Shown: positions 44,761 to 55,208 of the stretch, one piece after another
How the letters are laid out: every line of letters begins with the position of its first letter
How positions within the stretch are numbered: position 1 is the stretch's first letter
Source of the DNA: Pseudoalteromonas luteoviolacea DSM 6061
GTDB lineage: Bacteria; Pseudomonadota; Gammaproteobacteria; Enterobacterales; Alteromonadaceae
DNA length: 64,000 nt
Direction: 5' to 3'
Assembly: GCF_001625655.1 (NCBI RefSeq)
Contig: NZ_AUYB01000092.1
Span: forward strand, 112,318 to 176,317
Program-made: the position numbers and the translations under genes
The notes under the pieces: generated by a model
Databases searched by the model: none
Seen by the model: only the letters and a program-made list of their open reading frames with translations
What the model was told of the DNA's origin: nothing

Positions 44761-46287
44761 ATGCTCAATCAAAAGCTAGGTAATCTGACATTAGCGTCTT
44801 TAAGACGTATTTTACCTGAAACTCTACCTAGAGAGTATAAGCTATGTTCTAGCAATAGATATTTTTATGCTCTTTATGATGAAGATACATTTAAAGTCAT
44901 CACTAATAGAGGTGAGTATAGCTTTGATATATATGAATTGTTGGAACTCTTGAGTGACGTATTGGTTATTGAGAGTGTCAAACCAAAACCTTACATGAAT
45001 ACCCACAAACATGTTAGTTACAAGCTGCCAATAATTCTATGGTTATTAGAGATGTATAATCAAAATACATTCGATATACCTTCTGAAATGGTCGAGCATG
45101 CTTTTCGGTCTGAGCTTGATATGGCTACAGGATTTGGCTCAATAGAAGAAATACGAGCATTACATCGACAAAAGTTCTTAAACGAAGCGAGTTTCAAATT
45201 ACCTTCAGAAAATAGATACTCTGAAGGTGACAAAGTCATTAAACATAAAGATTACATCAAGGTCGACTTAGATGCGCTTTTGCCAGAGGAGGCGCAATTA
45301 GATAGCACACTTATTAACGTTAAGTATGCAACGACACGTGAGACTTTAGATACTGCATTGCAGCAATATACCAATAAGATATCAGAGACTGTGAATTACG
45401 GTCATGCGCAATTATCGATACCTGTTGATCACGTTTCCGGTCGGATAGAGCGTCCATCTATTTTTGACAAAGCATTAAGCATTTTTGGTGTAGAGGCTGA
45501 AAACAAATCTAAACACATTGTGATTAGGGATTTACAGCCTATGGACGAGGGGGATTTTTTATCTGACTTTAATGATTCAGATTCTGCGCTTATTTTCATA
45601 CATGGCTACAATGTGTCTTTTGAAAGTGCTTTATATCATTCGGCACAGCTGAAGTTTGATTTAGCATATAAAGGCGAGTTTGTGCTCTTTAGCTGGCCTT
45701 CGTTTGGCTCGTTAAAAGACTACGCAGGTGACAAAGAAAGGGCTGTTGGTGCGGGGGAGCACCTCGCTAAATTAATTCAAGATATCTCTAACTCTAAAGC
45801 TAAAAACATCTATATTTTAGCCCATAGTATGGGCAGCTATTGTTTATCTGAAGCAATTAAATACTTAGCGAAGTCAGAGCCGGGCTTACAGGCCAAGCTA
45901 CGAATTGCTTTGGCAGCGCCTGATATCGATCGACAAGCTTTTAAAAAGCAATACGCCGCTCGTTATTTAAGTTCGTCTGAAGGCGTCTCTATTTATGCTT
46001 GCGAGAAGGATAAAGCATTGATGGTGTCTAAATTGGTCAATAACTCCGATCGTTTAGGGTTTTCTGATCCAATAACCGTTGTAGATGGAATGGACACTAT
46101 TGATGCGTCTCCATTAACTAATAAGTGGTTGAATAAAGTCAAATTGAATCACTCTTATATATTTCAGCATAACTATTTAATTACAGACTTATATCATTAC
46201 TTTTTTGACCGCAAACCTGCCAGTCAAAGGAGGCTCAAACCTATGGTGTTAGAAGATCAGAAATACTGGGAATTGCACCCTTGTTAA
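44761..46287 (+). CDS. Alpha/beta hydrolase of the DUF900 group
   Basis: The 508-residue protein has about 260 N-terminal residues without recognised motif, then an alpha/beta hydrolase fold: ALIFIHGYNVSFESAL, VLFSWPSFGS and the nucleophile elbow LAHSMGSY (Ser near 357), followed by late Asp and His candidates. HGYN and SWPS are the DUF900 signature. No signal peptide, so cytoplasmic. It lies alone between the IS element and a SWIM-domain gene in the defence island. A defence role is possible by location only. Confidence 0.8.
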   Translation: MLNQKLGNLTLASLRRILPETLPREYKLCSSNRYFYALYDEDTFKVITNRGEYSFDIYELLELLSDVLVIESVKPKPYMNTHKHVSYKLPIILWLLEMYNQNTFDIPSEMVEHAFRSELDMATGFGSIEEIRALHRQKFLNEASFKLPSENRYSEGDKVIKHKDYIKVDLDALLPEEAQLDSTLINVKYATTRETLDTALQQYTNKISETVNYGHAQLSIPVDHVSGRIERPSIFDKALSIFGVEAENKSKHIVIRDLQPMDEGDFLSDFNDSDSALIFIHGYNVSFESALYHSAQLKFDLAYKGEFVLFSWPSFGSLKDYAGDKERAVGAGEHLAKLIQDISNSKAKNIYILAHSMGSYCLSEAIKYLAKSEPGLQAKLRIALAAPDIDRQAFKKQYAARYLSSSEGVSIYACEKDKALMVSKLVNNSDRLGFSDPITVVDGMDTIDASPLTNKWLNKVKLNHSYIFQHNYLITDLYHYFFDRKPASQRRLKPMVLEDQKYWELHPC

Positions 46288-46354
46288 TTGAGTAAAAATG
46301 ATAAGTTTTATTGTTTGTTAAAATTGTATTTTATAACTAATTTGTGAATCTGAT

Positions 46355-48067
46355 ATGAGTCCAAAACCGTCAATCAAAGTAGCCTTTACCGAATCCGACA
46401 TTAAACAGCTGTGTGATGATGAAAAAATATTTTTAAAAGGCAGAGCGTTAGCAAATAAAGATGAAGTGAAAAAGCTGTCTTTTAAAAACGAAGCCATTCA
46501 TGCAGTAGTGCAAGGGTCTTCGGATTACGACGTTGAATTAGATCCTGAAGCACTTAATTGGTGGGCTTGTAATTGTCCTGCTGCCCGTTATCAATCAATG
46601 TGTAAGCATATAGTAGCCACATCATTGACTTTACTGAGACCTGAAGGTGCAACCAAAGTCGCGGACTCAGACTCAGAAAGAGAGCAAATAAAACAGTATG
46701 TTAATGACACCCTAAATGCAAAGAATCCAGATGTTTTGATGCAAATGTACTTGGATTTATTGGCTAAAGATGACTTACTTTGGCAGCAAATGTTAAGTAA
46801 AGCTCTGCTATCAAAGGGGAGTGTGAGCTATAAAGAGTTAAAGTCAATTATAACAAAAGCACTTCCGCTACAGGATATTTGGGAATGGCGAGAAGTAGAC
46901 CGCTATTTTTTGAACGCAGAGAAACAGTTAGACGCCATTTGGACGTTGTTAAATACACTGGAAGTCACAGTTCAGTGGAAATTGCTCAATTATATTTTAG
47001 AACGTCTGAATAAAGTACTGTTAAGAATTGATGACTCCAGTGGGGCACGCTTTGGTATAGAAGGCACGTTGTATGAACACATGCCAAAGGTGTTTACAGC
47101 TCTCCCTTGGAGTGAAGACGAAAAAGCAAGGTGGTTATTTGATAATTTGGTTAACCCCAAGTTTGATGTATTTCCATCTATCGAGTCCAATTTTGCCAGT
47201 GAAGTTCAAACCAATAGCGCATTTTTAATTAAGTGCAAACAGTACATTGAGCAGCCCCAAATGGAGCAAGGTGGTTGGGTGAGCAAATCTGTAGTTGATG
47301 TGTTACTGAGGTCTGCGAATAGCTGGCAAGACAAAGTAAACATAAAACTAAAAGTTGCCGTAACAAGCAGAGATTATTTAGAAATTGCAGAACTTTGCCT
47401 TGATAACAACGACGACCTTGATGCTGAACATTGGCTAGCAAAGGCACGAAAAGTAAACGACAGCCTTGATACCACCGCGTGTGACAGGCTAGCGATAAAA
47501 ATTAAGCTACATCATGGGGAGCTGAAAAACGCGTGGAAGTTGGCCAATCAAGTATTTAAAGCCCGTCCTAGTTTTTATGAATATGAAGCACTGGTTTTAT
47601 TTAAAAAGCAACACGACATAGTTGACGAGGAATTTGTCTCACGGGTTGAGCAAGAGTTTATTGCCGCGACAAAATTAAATACACCATACAATAAAGTCGC
47701 TTTTGAGAACCTATTGGCGTTTTATATAGCACAGAAAAACCTTAAACCAGCGTGCCAATTGATAGAAAGCTACAATGCAAGTGATGAGTTAAAAATTAAA
47801 CTGGCTAATGCGCTGATTAACTCATCACCTACACAATCCCTTGACTTATATGAACAAGTCGTCAAAGAGAAAATCAATTGGACCAATAATGACGCATACC
47901 AAGAAGTCATCAAACTACTCCTAAGCCTAGAAAAAAAGCTGCCAAGCAAAGCGCTGAAGCCGTTTTATCAATTAATTGGTGGTCTCGCGCATAGTAATAA
48001 GCGTAAACGCAATATGTTTGCATTGTTTAATAAGCACTTTGAACAAGCAGTGAGAGAGTATAAGTAA
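46355..48067 (+). CDS. SWIM zinc-finger protein
   Basis: The 570-residue protein carries a SWIM-type zinc motif at about 70-87 (WACNCPAARYQSMCKH, CxCx(n)CxH). The remainder is helical with repeated Leu/Ala spacing suggesting TPR-like repeats. SWIM fingers bind nucleic acid or protein and occur in SNF2-partner and transposase proteins. It follows the DUF900 hydrolase by 67 bases and precedes the Zorya genes. Function unknown. Confidence 0.78.
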   Translation: MSPKPSIKVAFTESDIKQLCDDEKIFLKGRALANKDEVKKLSFKNEAIHAVVQGSSDYDVELDPEALNWWACNCPAARYQSMCKHIVATSLTLLRPEGATKVADSDSEREQIKQYVNDTLNAKNPDVLMQMYLDLLAKDDLLWQQMLSKALLSKGSVSYKELKSIITKALPLQDIWEWREVDRYFLNAEKQLDAIWTLLNTLEVTVQWKLLNYILERLNKVLLRIDDSSGARFGIEGTLYEHMPKVFTALPWSEDEKARWLFDNLVNPKFDVFPSIESNFASEVQTNSAFLIKCKQYIEQPQMEQGGWVSKSVVDVLLRSANSWQDKVNIKLKVAVTSRDYLEIAELCLDNNDDLDAEHWLAKARKVNDSLDTTACDRLAIKIKLHHGELKNAWKLANQVFKARPSFYEYEALVLFKKQHDIVDEEFVSRVEQEFIAATKLNTPYNKVAFENLLAFYIAQKNLKPACQLIESYNASDELKIKLANALINSSPTQSLDLYEQVVKEKINWTNNDAYQEVIKLLLSLEKKLPSKALKPFYQLIGGLAHSNKRKRNMFALFNKHFEQAVREYK

Positions 48068-48336
48068 CAACGGCTTGAGTGTTTTTAATGAGCTAGCCAA
48101 GAAACCCAGTTAATAATATACACTGTACTGGCTCTGCTCAATTAAAATAGGAGGCGTCTTTTATTCTTTAAATTACTTAAATAATTATATTTTTCAGGTG
48201 GTTGTGCTTTAGATTTGGTTGATAATTATACTTTAACTCTGCTGTAATATACTGTAATGTTTTTGAAACCCTGATTTGGGTAACATCCTGCGCATTTGGC
48301 TATAAATATTTTCATTTGAGTTGAAAAGGACTTTTT

Positions 48337-50103
48337 ATGCAATCGGCAGTAACTAGCAGTTTTATCGATTCTAACACCGGTATGGTGACCATTATTATTT
48401 GTGGTGTGCTTTTGGCTATTTTCATATTTGGTTTTTGGCATGCTAAAAATAAAAAACATCCTGAGTTTGTAAACTATGTCCCTACGCTATTAACGACAGC
48501 AGGTATTTTTGGTACGTTTCTAGGTATAGTTTTAGGTTTATTCCACTTTGATCATACGCAAATAGACTCAAGTATTTCAGCATTACTCGATGGGCTTAAA
48601 ACTGCCTTTATTACCAGTTTATTGGGTTTGCTGTTGTCCATTATTTTTAAATTCGCTCAAACCACTATTTTTACGCAAAGTGAGGTCGAAGCTGTATCGG
48701 ACGCTTCGCCAGAGGCCATTTTAGCAGCCATCAAAGCGCAAACGGTTGCAACCAGCGAGCTAAAAGATGCACTAGTCGGAAATGAAGAAAGCACTTTGCT
48801 GGGCCAAATTAAATTATTGCGATCAGATGGCAACGATAATTTTAAGCAAGCACAAGCATTGCAAAAAGAGCAATTTGAGGCACAGTCGCAAAGGCAAACA
48901 GAATTTGCAGATAAGCTTTGGATCAAACTGCAAGACTTTGCAGATACATTGTCTAAATCGGCGACAGAAGAAATTATTGCCGCTTTAAATAGCGTGATTG
49001 CTGATTTTAATCAAAAGCTCACTGAGCAGTTTGGCGACAACTTTAAAAAGCTTAATGAGGCAGTGTTTAAACTCGTTGAGTGGCAAGAAAACTACCGTAT
49101 TCAACTCGAAGAAATGAAAGCACAGTACAGCCACGGGGTTGAAGCCATTGTTAAAACCGAAGGATCAGTGGCAAGCATTAATGAACATGCTAAATCTATT
49201 CCGCAGTCTATGGATACCCTCACAGATGTCATGGAAGTCAATCAGCACCAATTGGCTGAACTAGAAAGGCATTTAGCCGCATTTGAGCAAATGCGCGACA
49301 AAGCTGTGGAAGCAGTACCTCAAATACAGCAACATGTTGAAAAAACAGTTCAGGATATTGGAGCTGCGGTAGAAGAAGCAAGCATACATTACACATCATT
49401 ATTAACGCATTCTGATGAATACATAAATAAACACATGAGCTGCTCAGAAGCGCTATTGGATAAGTTTGTTAGTACTACTGAGCAAGGTATTGACGCTGTT
49501 GGCAACAAACTGATCAGTAGCTCAGAAAATATGGGTAAAGCGCTGGATATTGCCAGCACAGAGTTTACACATTCAGCTTCCAGAACAAATGAAAGCTTGC
49601 AAACCAGCTCAGATCACTTAGCCGATGGCAGTGACAAGATGCAGCAGCATATTAAAGATGCGGTTTCTGATTTAAACAACAACATGCGTGACTTAATTGA
49701 AAAAGTGGTCGTTGAAGCACGCACCATGACCACCACGTTTAAAGAGGCAAATTCGGAGCTTGCGCAAGATACCAAACAAGCAAGGGATACCTTTGTTACA
49801 ACCAATAATGAAGTCACCGAACATATTAAACGCATTGTTGAGCAAGTAGCTCAAGAGCAAATGCAACAAACCCAGCGTACGTTTGTGGCCATTGAAGAAG
49901 CCGCGAACCAACAACTAACTAAAACACATGAAACCGTTGAAAATCAGCTCAAAATGATTGACCAGTCGATGCAAGAAGAACTCACACGGGCACTGCAGTT
50001 GATGGCTAATTCGCTGGGTCAAATCTCTGGCAAATTTGCAGATGACTACCAAGTGCTAACACAGCAAATGAAGCGGGTGGTTGACCAAGGAGCGACGGTG
50101 TAA
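48337..50103 (+). CDS. zorA: ZorA, MotA-like Zorya motor protein
   Basis: The 588-residue protein has hydrophobic segments at about 12-34, 48-70 and 92-112 with MotA/TolQ-like LLTTAGIFGTFLGIVLGL and LLDGLKTAFITSLLGLLLS. The rest is a long, coiled-coil helical tail (about 130-588) rich in Gln/Glu/Lys. In Zorya, ZorA and ZorB form a proton-driven motor anchored at the membrane with an intracellular tail that signals phage attack. Its stop overlaps the zorB start by one base. Confidence 0.9.
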   Translation: MQSAVTSSFIDSNTGMVTIIICGVLLAIFIFGFWHAKNKKHPEFVNYVPTLLTTAGIFGTFLGIVLGLFHFDHTQIDSSISALLDGLKTAFITSLLGLLLSIIFKFAQTTIFTQSEVEAVSDASPEAILAAIKAQTVATSELKDALVGNEESTLLGQIKLLRSDGNDNFKQAQALQKEQFEAQSQRQTEFADKLWIKLQDFADTLSKSATEEIIAALNSVIADFNQKLTEQFGDNFKKLNEAVFKLVEWQENYRIQLEEMKAQYSHGVEAIVKTEGSVASINEHAKSIPQSMDTLTDVMEVNQHQLAELERHLAAFEQMRDKAVEAVPQIQQHVEKTVQDIGAAVEEASIHYTSLLTHSDEYINKHMSCSEALLDKFVSTTEQGIDAVGNKLISSSENMGKALDIASTEFTHSASRTNESLQTSSDHLADGSDKMQQHIKDAVSDLNNNMRDLIEKVVVEARTMTTTFKEANSELAQDTKQARDTFVTTNNEVTEHIKRIVEQVAQEQMQQTQRTFVAIEEAANQQLTKTHETVENQLKMIDQSMQEELTRALQLMANSLGQISGKFADDYQVLTQQMKRVVDQGATV

Positions 50104-50807
50104 TGGAGCATATTTTTGGTAAGCGCAAAGCATCAGAAGAGGGCGGTGAGCATTGGCTGTCTATTTCAGATTTGATGGCGGGCTTAATGATGGTGTTTTT
50201 ATTTATCGCCATTGTATTTATGCGCCATACCATGAAAGAAAATGAAAAAATAAAGAGTGTTGCGGTCGCTTATCAAGAAAACCAAGTCGCCATTTATGAC
50301 TCGCTGATGAAAGAGTTTGAAAAAGACCTAGCAAAATGGGGCGCTGAGATCGACAAAGAAACACTGGCTTTTAATTTTCAATCACCAGATGTGTTGTTTG
50401 ACGGCGGCGAAATTGACTTTAAACCACGATTTGCACGCATACTAGATGACTTTTTCCCGCGATATTTAAACGTACTCAAGCCATTTCGAAGTTCAATTGA
50501 CGAAGTCAGGATTGAAGGCCACACCAGTAGCGAGTGGAACAAAGGTAGCACCGAAGAAGAAGCCTATTTTAAAAATATGAAGCTGTCACAAGGCAGAACT
50601 CGGGCGGTTTTAGCCTATCTATATAACTTAGTGCCAGAAGAAACGGCTTGGATAAAACGCAATATCGCAGCGGTTGGCTTTTCTTCGTCGCGATTAATTT
50701 TGACTGATAACGGCAAAGAAGACGCCGAGCAATCACGGCGAGTGAGCTTTAGGGCCATCACCAATGCGCACATTCAGATTAAGCGCATTTTAGAGGCGCA
50801 AGAGTAA
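50103..50807 (+). CDS. zorB: ZorB, MotB/OmpA-like Zorya stator protein
   Basis: The 234-residue protein has one TM helix preceded by the ion-coupling Asp (D23) in WLSISDLMAGLMMVFLFI, and a C-terminal OmpA-like peptidoglycan-binding domain (VRIEGHTSS, LSQGRTRAVLAYL, AEQSRRVSF). This is the MotB-type partner of ZorA. One-base overlaps with both neighbours show translational coupling. Confidence 0.92.
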   Translation: MEHIFGKRKASEEGGEHWLSISDLMAGLMMVFLFIAIVFMRHTMKENEKIKSVAVAYQENQVAIYDSLMKEFEKDLAKWGAEIDKETLAFNFQSPDVLFDGGEIDFKPRFARILDDFFPRYLNVLKPFRSSIDEVRIEGHTSSEWNKGSTEEEAYFKNMKLSQGRTRAVLAYLYNLVPEETAWIKRNIAAVGFSSSRLILTDNGKEDAEQSRRVSFRAITNAHIQIKRILEAQE

Positions 50808-51946
50808 TGGAAATTTCCATAAACTTTGAGCAGCTTGAAAGTGCAGCTTTAAAGATGGGCGCGCCCAGCAGGCACATTGAATTAAACGCAAGCCTTGAAC
50901 AGTTAAGTGAAATAGACAGTGGCTTGGGTGAGGGGTTGGTACTTGGAGAAGACCTTGAGCTTTCGGATATTGAGAACACACATAATTTGCTGTCGTACAA
51001 GGGGCGGCAAATTATGCTTTATATTCCAGAGCAAAGGAGCCACATCGAAGAAGTCATAAATAATGGTAAGATAGCGCAAGCAAGGCGTTTGCATGTTGCC
51101 GAGTGCGGTACCATTGAAGACATGCGCAATAAAGGCTTTTTTGAGCGTTATCAAGTGACCAATGACATTAGTGGCAGTTACCCTGTGGTGGGGCATCAGC
51201 ATTACCGAGGTGAGGTAATAGAGGGCAAAGCTGAGCTGGGGGTATGCAAAAATTGTTTACGCATTCTAAATTACAAGGGCTATGCTGATCTCAAAGGGGA
51301 GGCAAAAGACAAGGTGTTTTTAGAGCTGAATCTCGCAGAGCTCTTCGAGTCTTACAGCTCCTACTTTAAACACTACCCCACCCAAAAAAAATCTATCGGC
51401 AGCTACACCAAGGACTGGGAGCTGGTATCTGCAAATTACCGTCAACAGCAAAACTATACCTGTGAGCAGTGTGGAGTAGCACTCTCAAACCACAAGCGAT
51501 TGCTGCATACGCATCATATTAATGGTGTAAAAACAGACAACGCTGTAAACAATTTAAAAGCCCTGTGTGCAGATTGCCATACTAAGCAGCCTAACCATGA
51601 CCATATGTATGTTTCCCACGAGGATCGCTTACTAATAAATCAACTTAGACGTGAGCAACATAAATTTGATTGCAGTGAATATTCAGACGTTCTCCAGTAT
51701 GCAGACTCCGCCCTCAAGGGCCTATTGTTAAAGTGCCAAACATACCGGCTACCCACGCCTGAGCTAGGTATTTGCATAAAACATGGCAATGAATTGGTAT
51801 CGATTGACCTCGCTTGGCCGCGTAAAAAGTTTGCCGTGGTGATAGAGCACTCACAACTAGTAGCATTAAGAGCATTGGGTTGGGATGTATGGTTAGCCAG
51901 TGACGGGCTCGCCAACTTTTATGCGATGCAAAAATACATCCGTTAG
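50807..51946 (+). CDS. zorE: ZorE, HNH nuclease of type II Zorya
   Basis: The 379-residue protein has a zinc HNH module: CEQCGV, then LHTHHINGVKTDN and LKALCADCHTKQPNH (about 221-268), where HH-N-H gives the catalytic core. Type II Zorya is defined by ZorA-ZorB plus an HNH protein ZorE instead of ZorC/ZorD, so this gene identifies the type. It starts within the zorB stop. Confidence 0.87.
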   Translation: MEISINFEQLESAALKMGAPSRHIELNASLEQLSEIDSGLGEGLVLGEDLELSDIENTHNLLSYKGRQIMLYIPEQRSHIEEVINNGKIAQARRLHVAECGTIEDMRNKGFFERYQVTNDISGSYPVVGHQHYRGEVIEGKAELGVCKNCLRILNYKGYADLKGEAKDKVFLELNLAELFESYSSYFKHYPTQKKSIGSYTKDWELVSANYRQQQNYTCEQCGVALSNHKRLLHTHHINGVKTDNAVNNLKALCADCHTKQPNHDHMYVSHEDRLLINQLRREQHKFDCSEYSDVLQYADSALKGLLLKCQTYRLPTPELGICIKHGNELVSIDLAWPRKKFAVVIEHSQLVALRALGWDVWLASDGLANFYAMQKYIR

Positions 51947-52119
51947 GGCTCAATTTTGGGTAGCAAAAAGGGTATGATATTGCCATTAAAAACAGGTGGT
52001 TTGGTTTTCACTTAAAACACACCACTCGCTCAAATTTGAAAAGCATTACTAAATAGTTCAACTACATAGCGCATAAGTGTATTTGAAACTTTATAAGAAG
52101 TTCAGGATAGAATTTAAAA

Positions 52120-53712
52120 ATGACAACTGCGAAAAGCAAAAAATCAGACGCTAACTTTGAAGAAACCCTCTGGGATACTGCCAATAAGCTACGTGGCAGT
52201 GTTGAATCATCCGAATATAAGCACGTCGTGCTGAGTCTTATCTTCCTAAAATTTATCAGTGACAAGTTTGAAGACAAGCGCCAAGCGTTAATTGACGGAA
52301 ATATGGGGGACTTTGTAGAGCAAGTTGAGTTTTACATGCAAGACAACGTGTTCTATTTACCAGAGGAAGCGCGTTGGTCGTATATTCAAAAGAATATGAA
52401 GCAAGATGACATCGCAGTAAAAATTGATACGGCATTACACACCGTTGAAAAGAACAACCCGTCATTAAAAGGCGCACTCCCTGAAAACTACTTTAGTCGT
52501 TTAGGGCTTGTTACCAGTAAGCTTGCGTCACTTATCGATACCATCAATAACATTGACACCGCTGCCAGCGAGTGTGACATGACCGAAGAAGATTTAGTGG
52601 GTCGAGTATATGAATACTTCTTAGGTAAATTTGCTGCAAGCGAAGGTAAAGGCGGTGGAGAGTTCTACACGCCAAAATCAGTGGTAGCGCTCATCGCTGA
52701 AATGATAGAGCCGTTTAAAGGTAAAATTTACGACCCATGCTGTGGTTCAGGTGGTATGTTTGTGCAATCCCTTAAGTTTATCGACAGCCACAAAGGCAAT
52801 CGTAAAAACATTGCCATTTACGGTCAGGAATACACAAACACCACCTACAAGCTAGCCAAAATGAACCTAGCGGTACGTGGTATCTCGGGCAACTTAGGTG
52901 AAGTAGCGGGTGATACTTTCTTTAAAGATCAGCACGAAGATTTAAAAGCGGATTACATCATGGCAAACCCGCCGTTTAACCAAAAGCAATGGCGTGGTGA
53001 TAAAGAGCTTTTAGACGACCACCGCTGGGATGGTTTTGATGTGCCACCAACCGGTAATGCTAACTATGCGTGGATCATGCACATGATCTCAAAATTGAGT
53101 GAAAACGGCACTGCGGGCTTTGTTCTAGCTAACGGCTCTATGAGCTCAAATACGAGCGGTGAAGGGGCAATTCGGCAAAAAATCATCGAAAAAGACTTAG
53201 TTGATTGCATGATTGCACTGCCGGGGCAATTGTTCTACACCACGCAAATTCCAGTATGTTTATGGTTTATCACTAAGAATAAAAAAGAAGATACTGAACG
53301 AGGCTACCGTAACCGCCAAGGTGAAACCTTGTTTATTGATGCCCGTGAAATGGGCACCATGGTGAGCCGTGTTCATAAAGAGCTCACTACGGAAGATATT
53401 GCAGAAATTGCGCGTACTTATCATGCATGGCGCAACACTCCCGGTCATTCCGCACTTGAAGCGGAACCGCTTGAACCGTATGAAGATAAAGCCGGTTATA
53501 GCAAAGCAGCTACGTTAGATGATATTAAGGCTAATGACTTTGTTTTGACTCCAGGTCGTTACGTTGGTGCTGCCGAGATTGAAGATGACGGCATCCCGTT
53601 CGAAGTGAAGATGAAAGAACTTAGCCAAACCCTTTATAGCCAAATGGAACAAGCTGAAACGTTAGATAAAGCGATCCGTCAAAACTTGGAGGTGTTGGGT
53701 TATGGTAAGTAA
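52120..53712 (+). CDS. hsdM: HsdM, type I restriction-modification adenine methyltransferase
   Basis: The 530-residue protein has the N-terminal HsdM bundle (LWDTANKLRGSVESSEYKHV), motif I DPCCGSGGM (about 204-212) and catalytic NPPF (about 283-286) of N6-adenine methyltransferases. It modifies DNA in an M2S complex. It is the first of three hsd genes and its end overlaps hsdS by 11 bases. Confidence 0.96.
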   Translation: MTTAKSKKSDANFEETLWDTANKLRGSVESSEYKHVVLSLIFLKFISDKFEDKRQALIDGNMGDFVEQVEFYMQDNVFYLPEEARWSYIQKNMKQDDIAVKIDTALHTVEKNNPSLKGALPENYFSRLGLVTSKLASLIDTINNIDTAASECDMTEEDLVGRVYEYFLGKFAASEGKGGGEFYTPKSVVALIAEMIEPFKGKIYDPCCGSGGMFVQSLKFIDSHKGNRKNIAIYGQEYTNTTYKLAKMNLAVRGISGNLGEVAGDTFFKDQHEDLKADYIMANPPFNQKQWRGDKELLDDHRWDGFDVPPTGNANYAWIMHMISKLSENGTAGFVLANGSMSSNTSGEGAIRQKIIEKDLVDCMIALPGQLFYTTQIPVCLWFITKNKKEDTERGYRNRQGETLFIDAREMGTMVSRVHKELTTEDIAEIARTYHAWRNTPGHSALEAEPLEPYEDKAGYSKAATLDDIKANDFVLTPGRYVGAAEIEDDGIPFEVKMKELSQTLYSQMEQAETLDKAIRQNLEVLGYGK

Positions 53713-55144
53713 TTGGCCTGTATTACAACTGGGAGAGCTTGTAAAAATTAAAGGCGGTAAACGATTACCCAAAGGGAGCGCCTTACAGTCACATAAGTCA
53801 GAGCATCCGTATATCAGGGTAAGAGATATGGGCACAAGGTATATACCAAAAGATATGCTAGAGTATGTACCAAATGAAGTTTTTCCATCAATAAAAAACT
53901 ATATTGTTGAAGAGAATGACGTAATAATTTCAATAGTAGGTACTATTGGTCTTATAAGTATTATTGATAAATCGTTGCACTTAGCTTCACAAACAGAAAA
54001 CTGTGCAAAGTTAAGCGGTTTGGATAACTCTGATGCTCATTATCTTTATTACTATTTAAATTCTTATGTTGGTCAACAACAAATTAAAGAAGCTACGGTA
54101 GGGGCTGTTCAAGCAAAGTTACCTCTTTATGGTTTGAATAGTCTCTCTGTAATTTGGCCTGAGCGTCATATACGTGAAAACATAGTCCATAATTTAATTA
54201 CACTTGACGATAAAATAGAACTCAACCGCCAAACTAACCAAACCCTAGAGCAAATGGCGCAAGCGTTATTTAAAAGCTGGTTTGTTGATTTTGACCCTGT
54301 ATTCGACAACGCCCTTGCCAGTGGTGTCGGTGTGAACGACTTCCCAGAAGCATTACAGAAAAAAGCGCAAGCTAGATTCGAACAACGCCAATTGTTTGAT
54401 TCGGCAGTGCCTTCAGCCAATAGTAAAGCTGATATAAAACCACTACCAGCCGACATCCTCAATCTCTTCCCAAGCGAGTTTGAACAAACCGATGAACCAT
54501 CAATCGGCATCAATGGCTGGATACCGAAGGGATGGATAGTATCTCAATTATCAGAAGTAACAACTGAATTACGTCGAGGCATTTCACCTAAATATACCGA
54601 AGAAGGTGGAATTCAAGTTATCAACCAAAAATGTATCAGAAATCATGAAATCAACTTTTTATTGTGTAGAAGAAATAATCCAGAGTTGAGAAAAGTTGCA
54701 GGTAGAGAGTTGTTGATTGGTGATGTTTTAGTTAATTCAACTGGTGTAGGTACTTTAGGAAGGGTAGCTCAAGTTCATAATTTACCAGAGCCAACTGTTG
54801 TGGATTCACATGTTACAGTTGTTCGCCCTAATATTGATAAAATAATGACTTATACCTTCGGACAGCTAATGTTAGCGAACGAGCGGCGTATAGAAGCTTT
54901 AGGAGAGGGAAGCACAGGACAAACGGAACTCAGTCGTAAAATTTTGTCTGAGCAAAAAGTACTTCTTCCACCTGTCAGTATAGCGACTAAGATCGAAGGC
55001 ACGTTTAAGTCATATGCAGATAAACAGGTAAGTAATCGTGCTCAAATATCCTGTCTTGAAAAGCTAAGGGACACCTTATTACCAAAACTAATCTCTGGTG
55101 AATTACAACTGCCTCAAGAAAGCGCTAAAACTGGGACAACATAG
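53702..55144 (+). CDS. hsdS: HsdS, type I specificity subunit
   Basis: The 480-residue protein has two target-recognition domains (about 1-150 and 270-420) separated by the conserved spacer IELNRQTNQTLEQMAQALFK and ended by LEKLRDTLLPKLISGEL. Each domain reads half of a bipartite site. The recognition sequence cannot be read from here. It overlaps hsdM. Confidence 0.95.
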   Translation: MVSNWPVLQLGELVKIKGGKRLPKGSALQSHKSEHPYIRVRDMGTRYIPKDMLEYVPNEVFPSIKNYIVEENDVIISIVGTIGLISIIDKSLHLASQTENCAKLSGLDNSDAHYLYYYLNSYVGQQQIKEATVGAVQAKLPLYGLNSLSVIWPERHIRENIVHNLITLDDKIELNRQTNQTLEQMAQALFKSWFVDFDPVFDNALASGVGVNDFPEALQKKAQARFEQRQLFDSAVPSANSKADIKPLPADILNLFPSEFEQTDEPSIGINGWIPKGWIVSQLSEVTTELRRGISPKYTEEGGIQVINQKCIRNHEINFLLCRRNNPELRKVAGRELLIGDVLVNSTGVGTLGRVAQVHNLPEPTVVDSHVTVVRPNIDKIMTYTFGQLMLANERRIEALGEGSTGQTELSRKILSEQKVLLPPVSIATKIEGTFKSYADKQVSNRAQISCLEKLRDTLLPKLISGELQLPQESAKTGTT

Positions 55145-55208
55145 CAATGATGCCCAGTTACATTTGAAAATTAGAAAATCTGGCCAAAAGTATTAGGGAA
55201 AAATAAAA

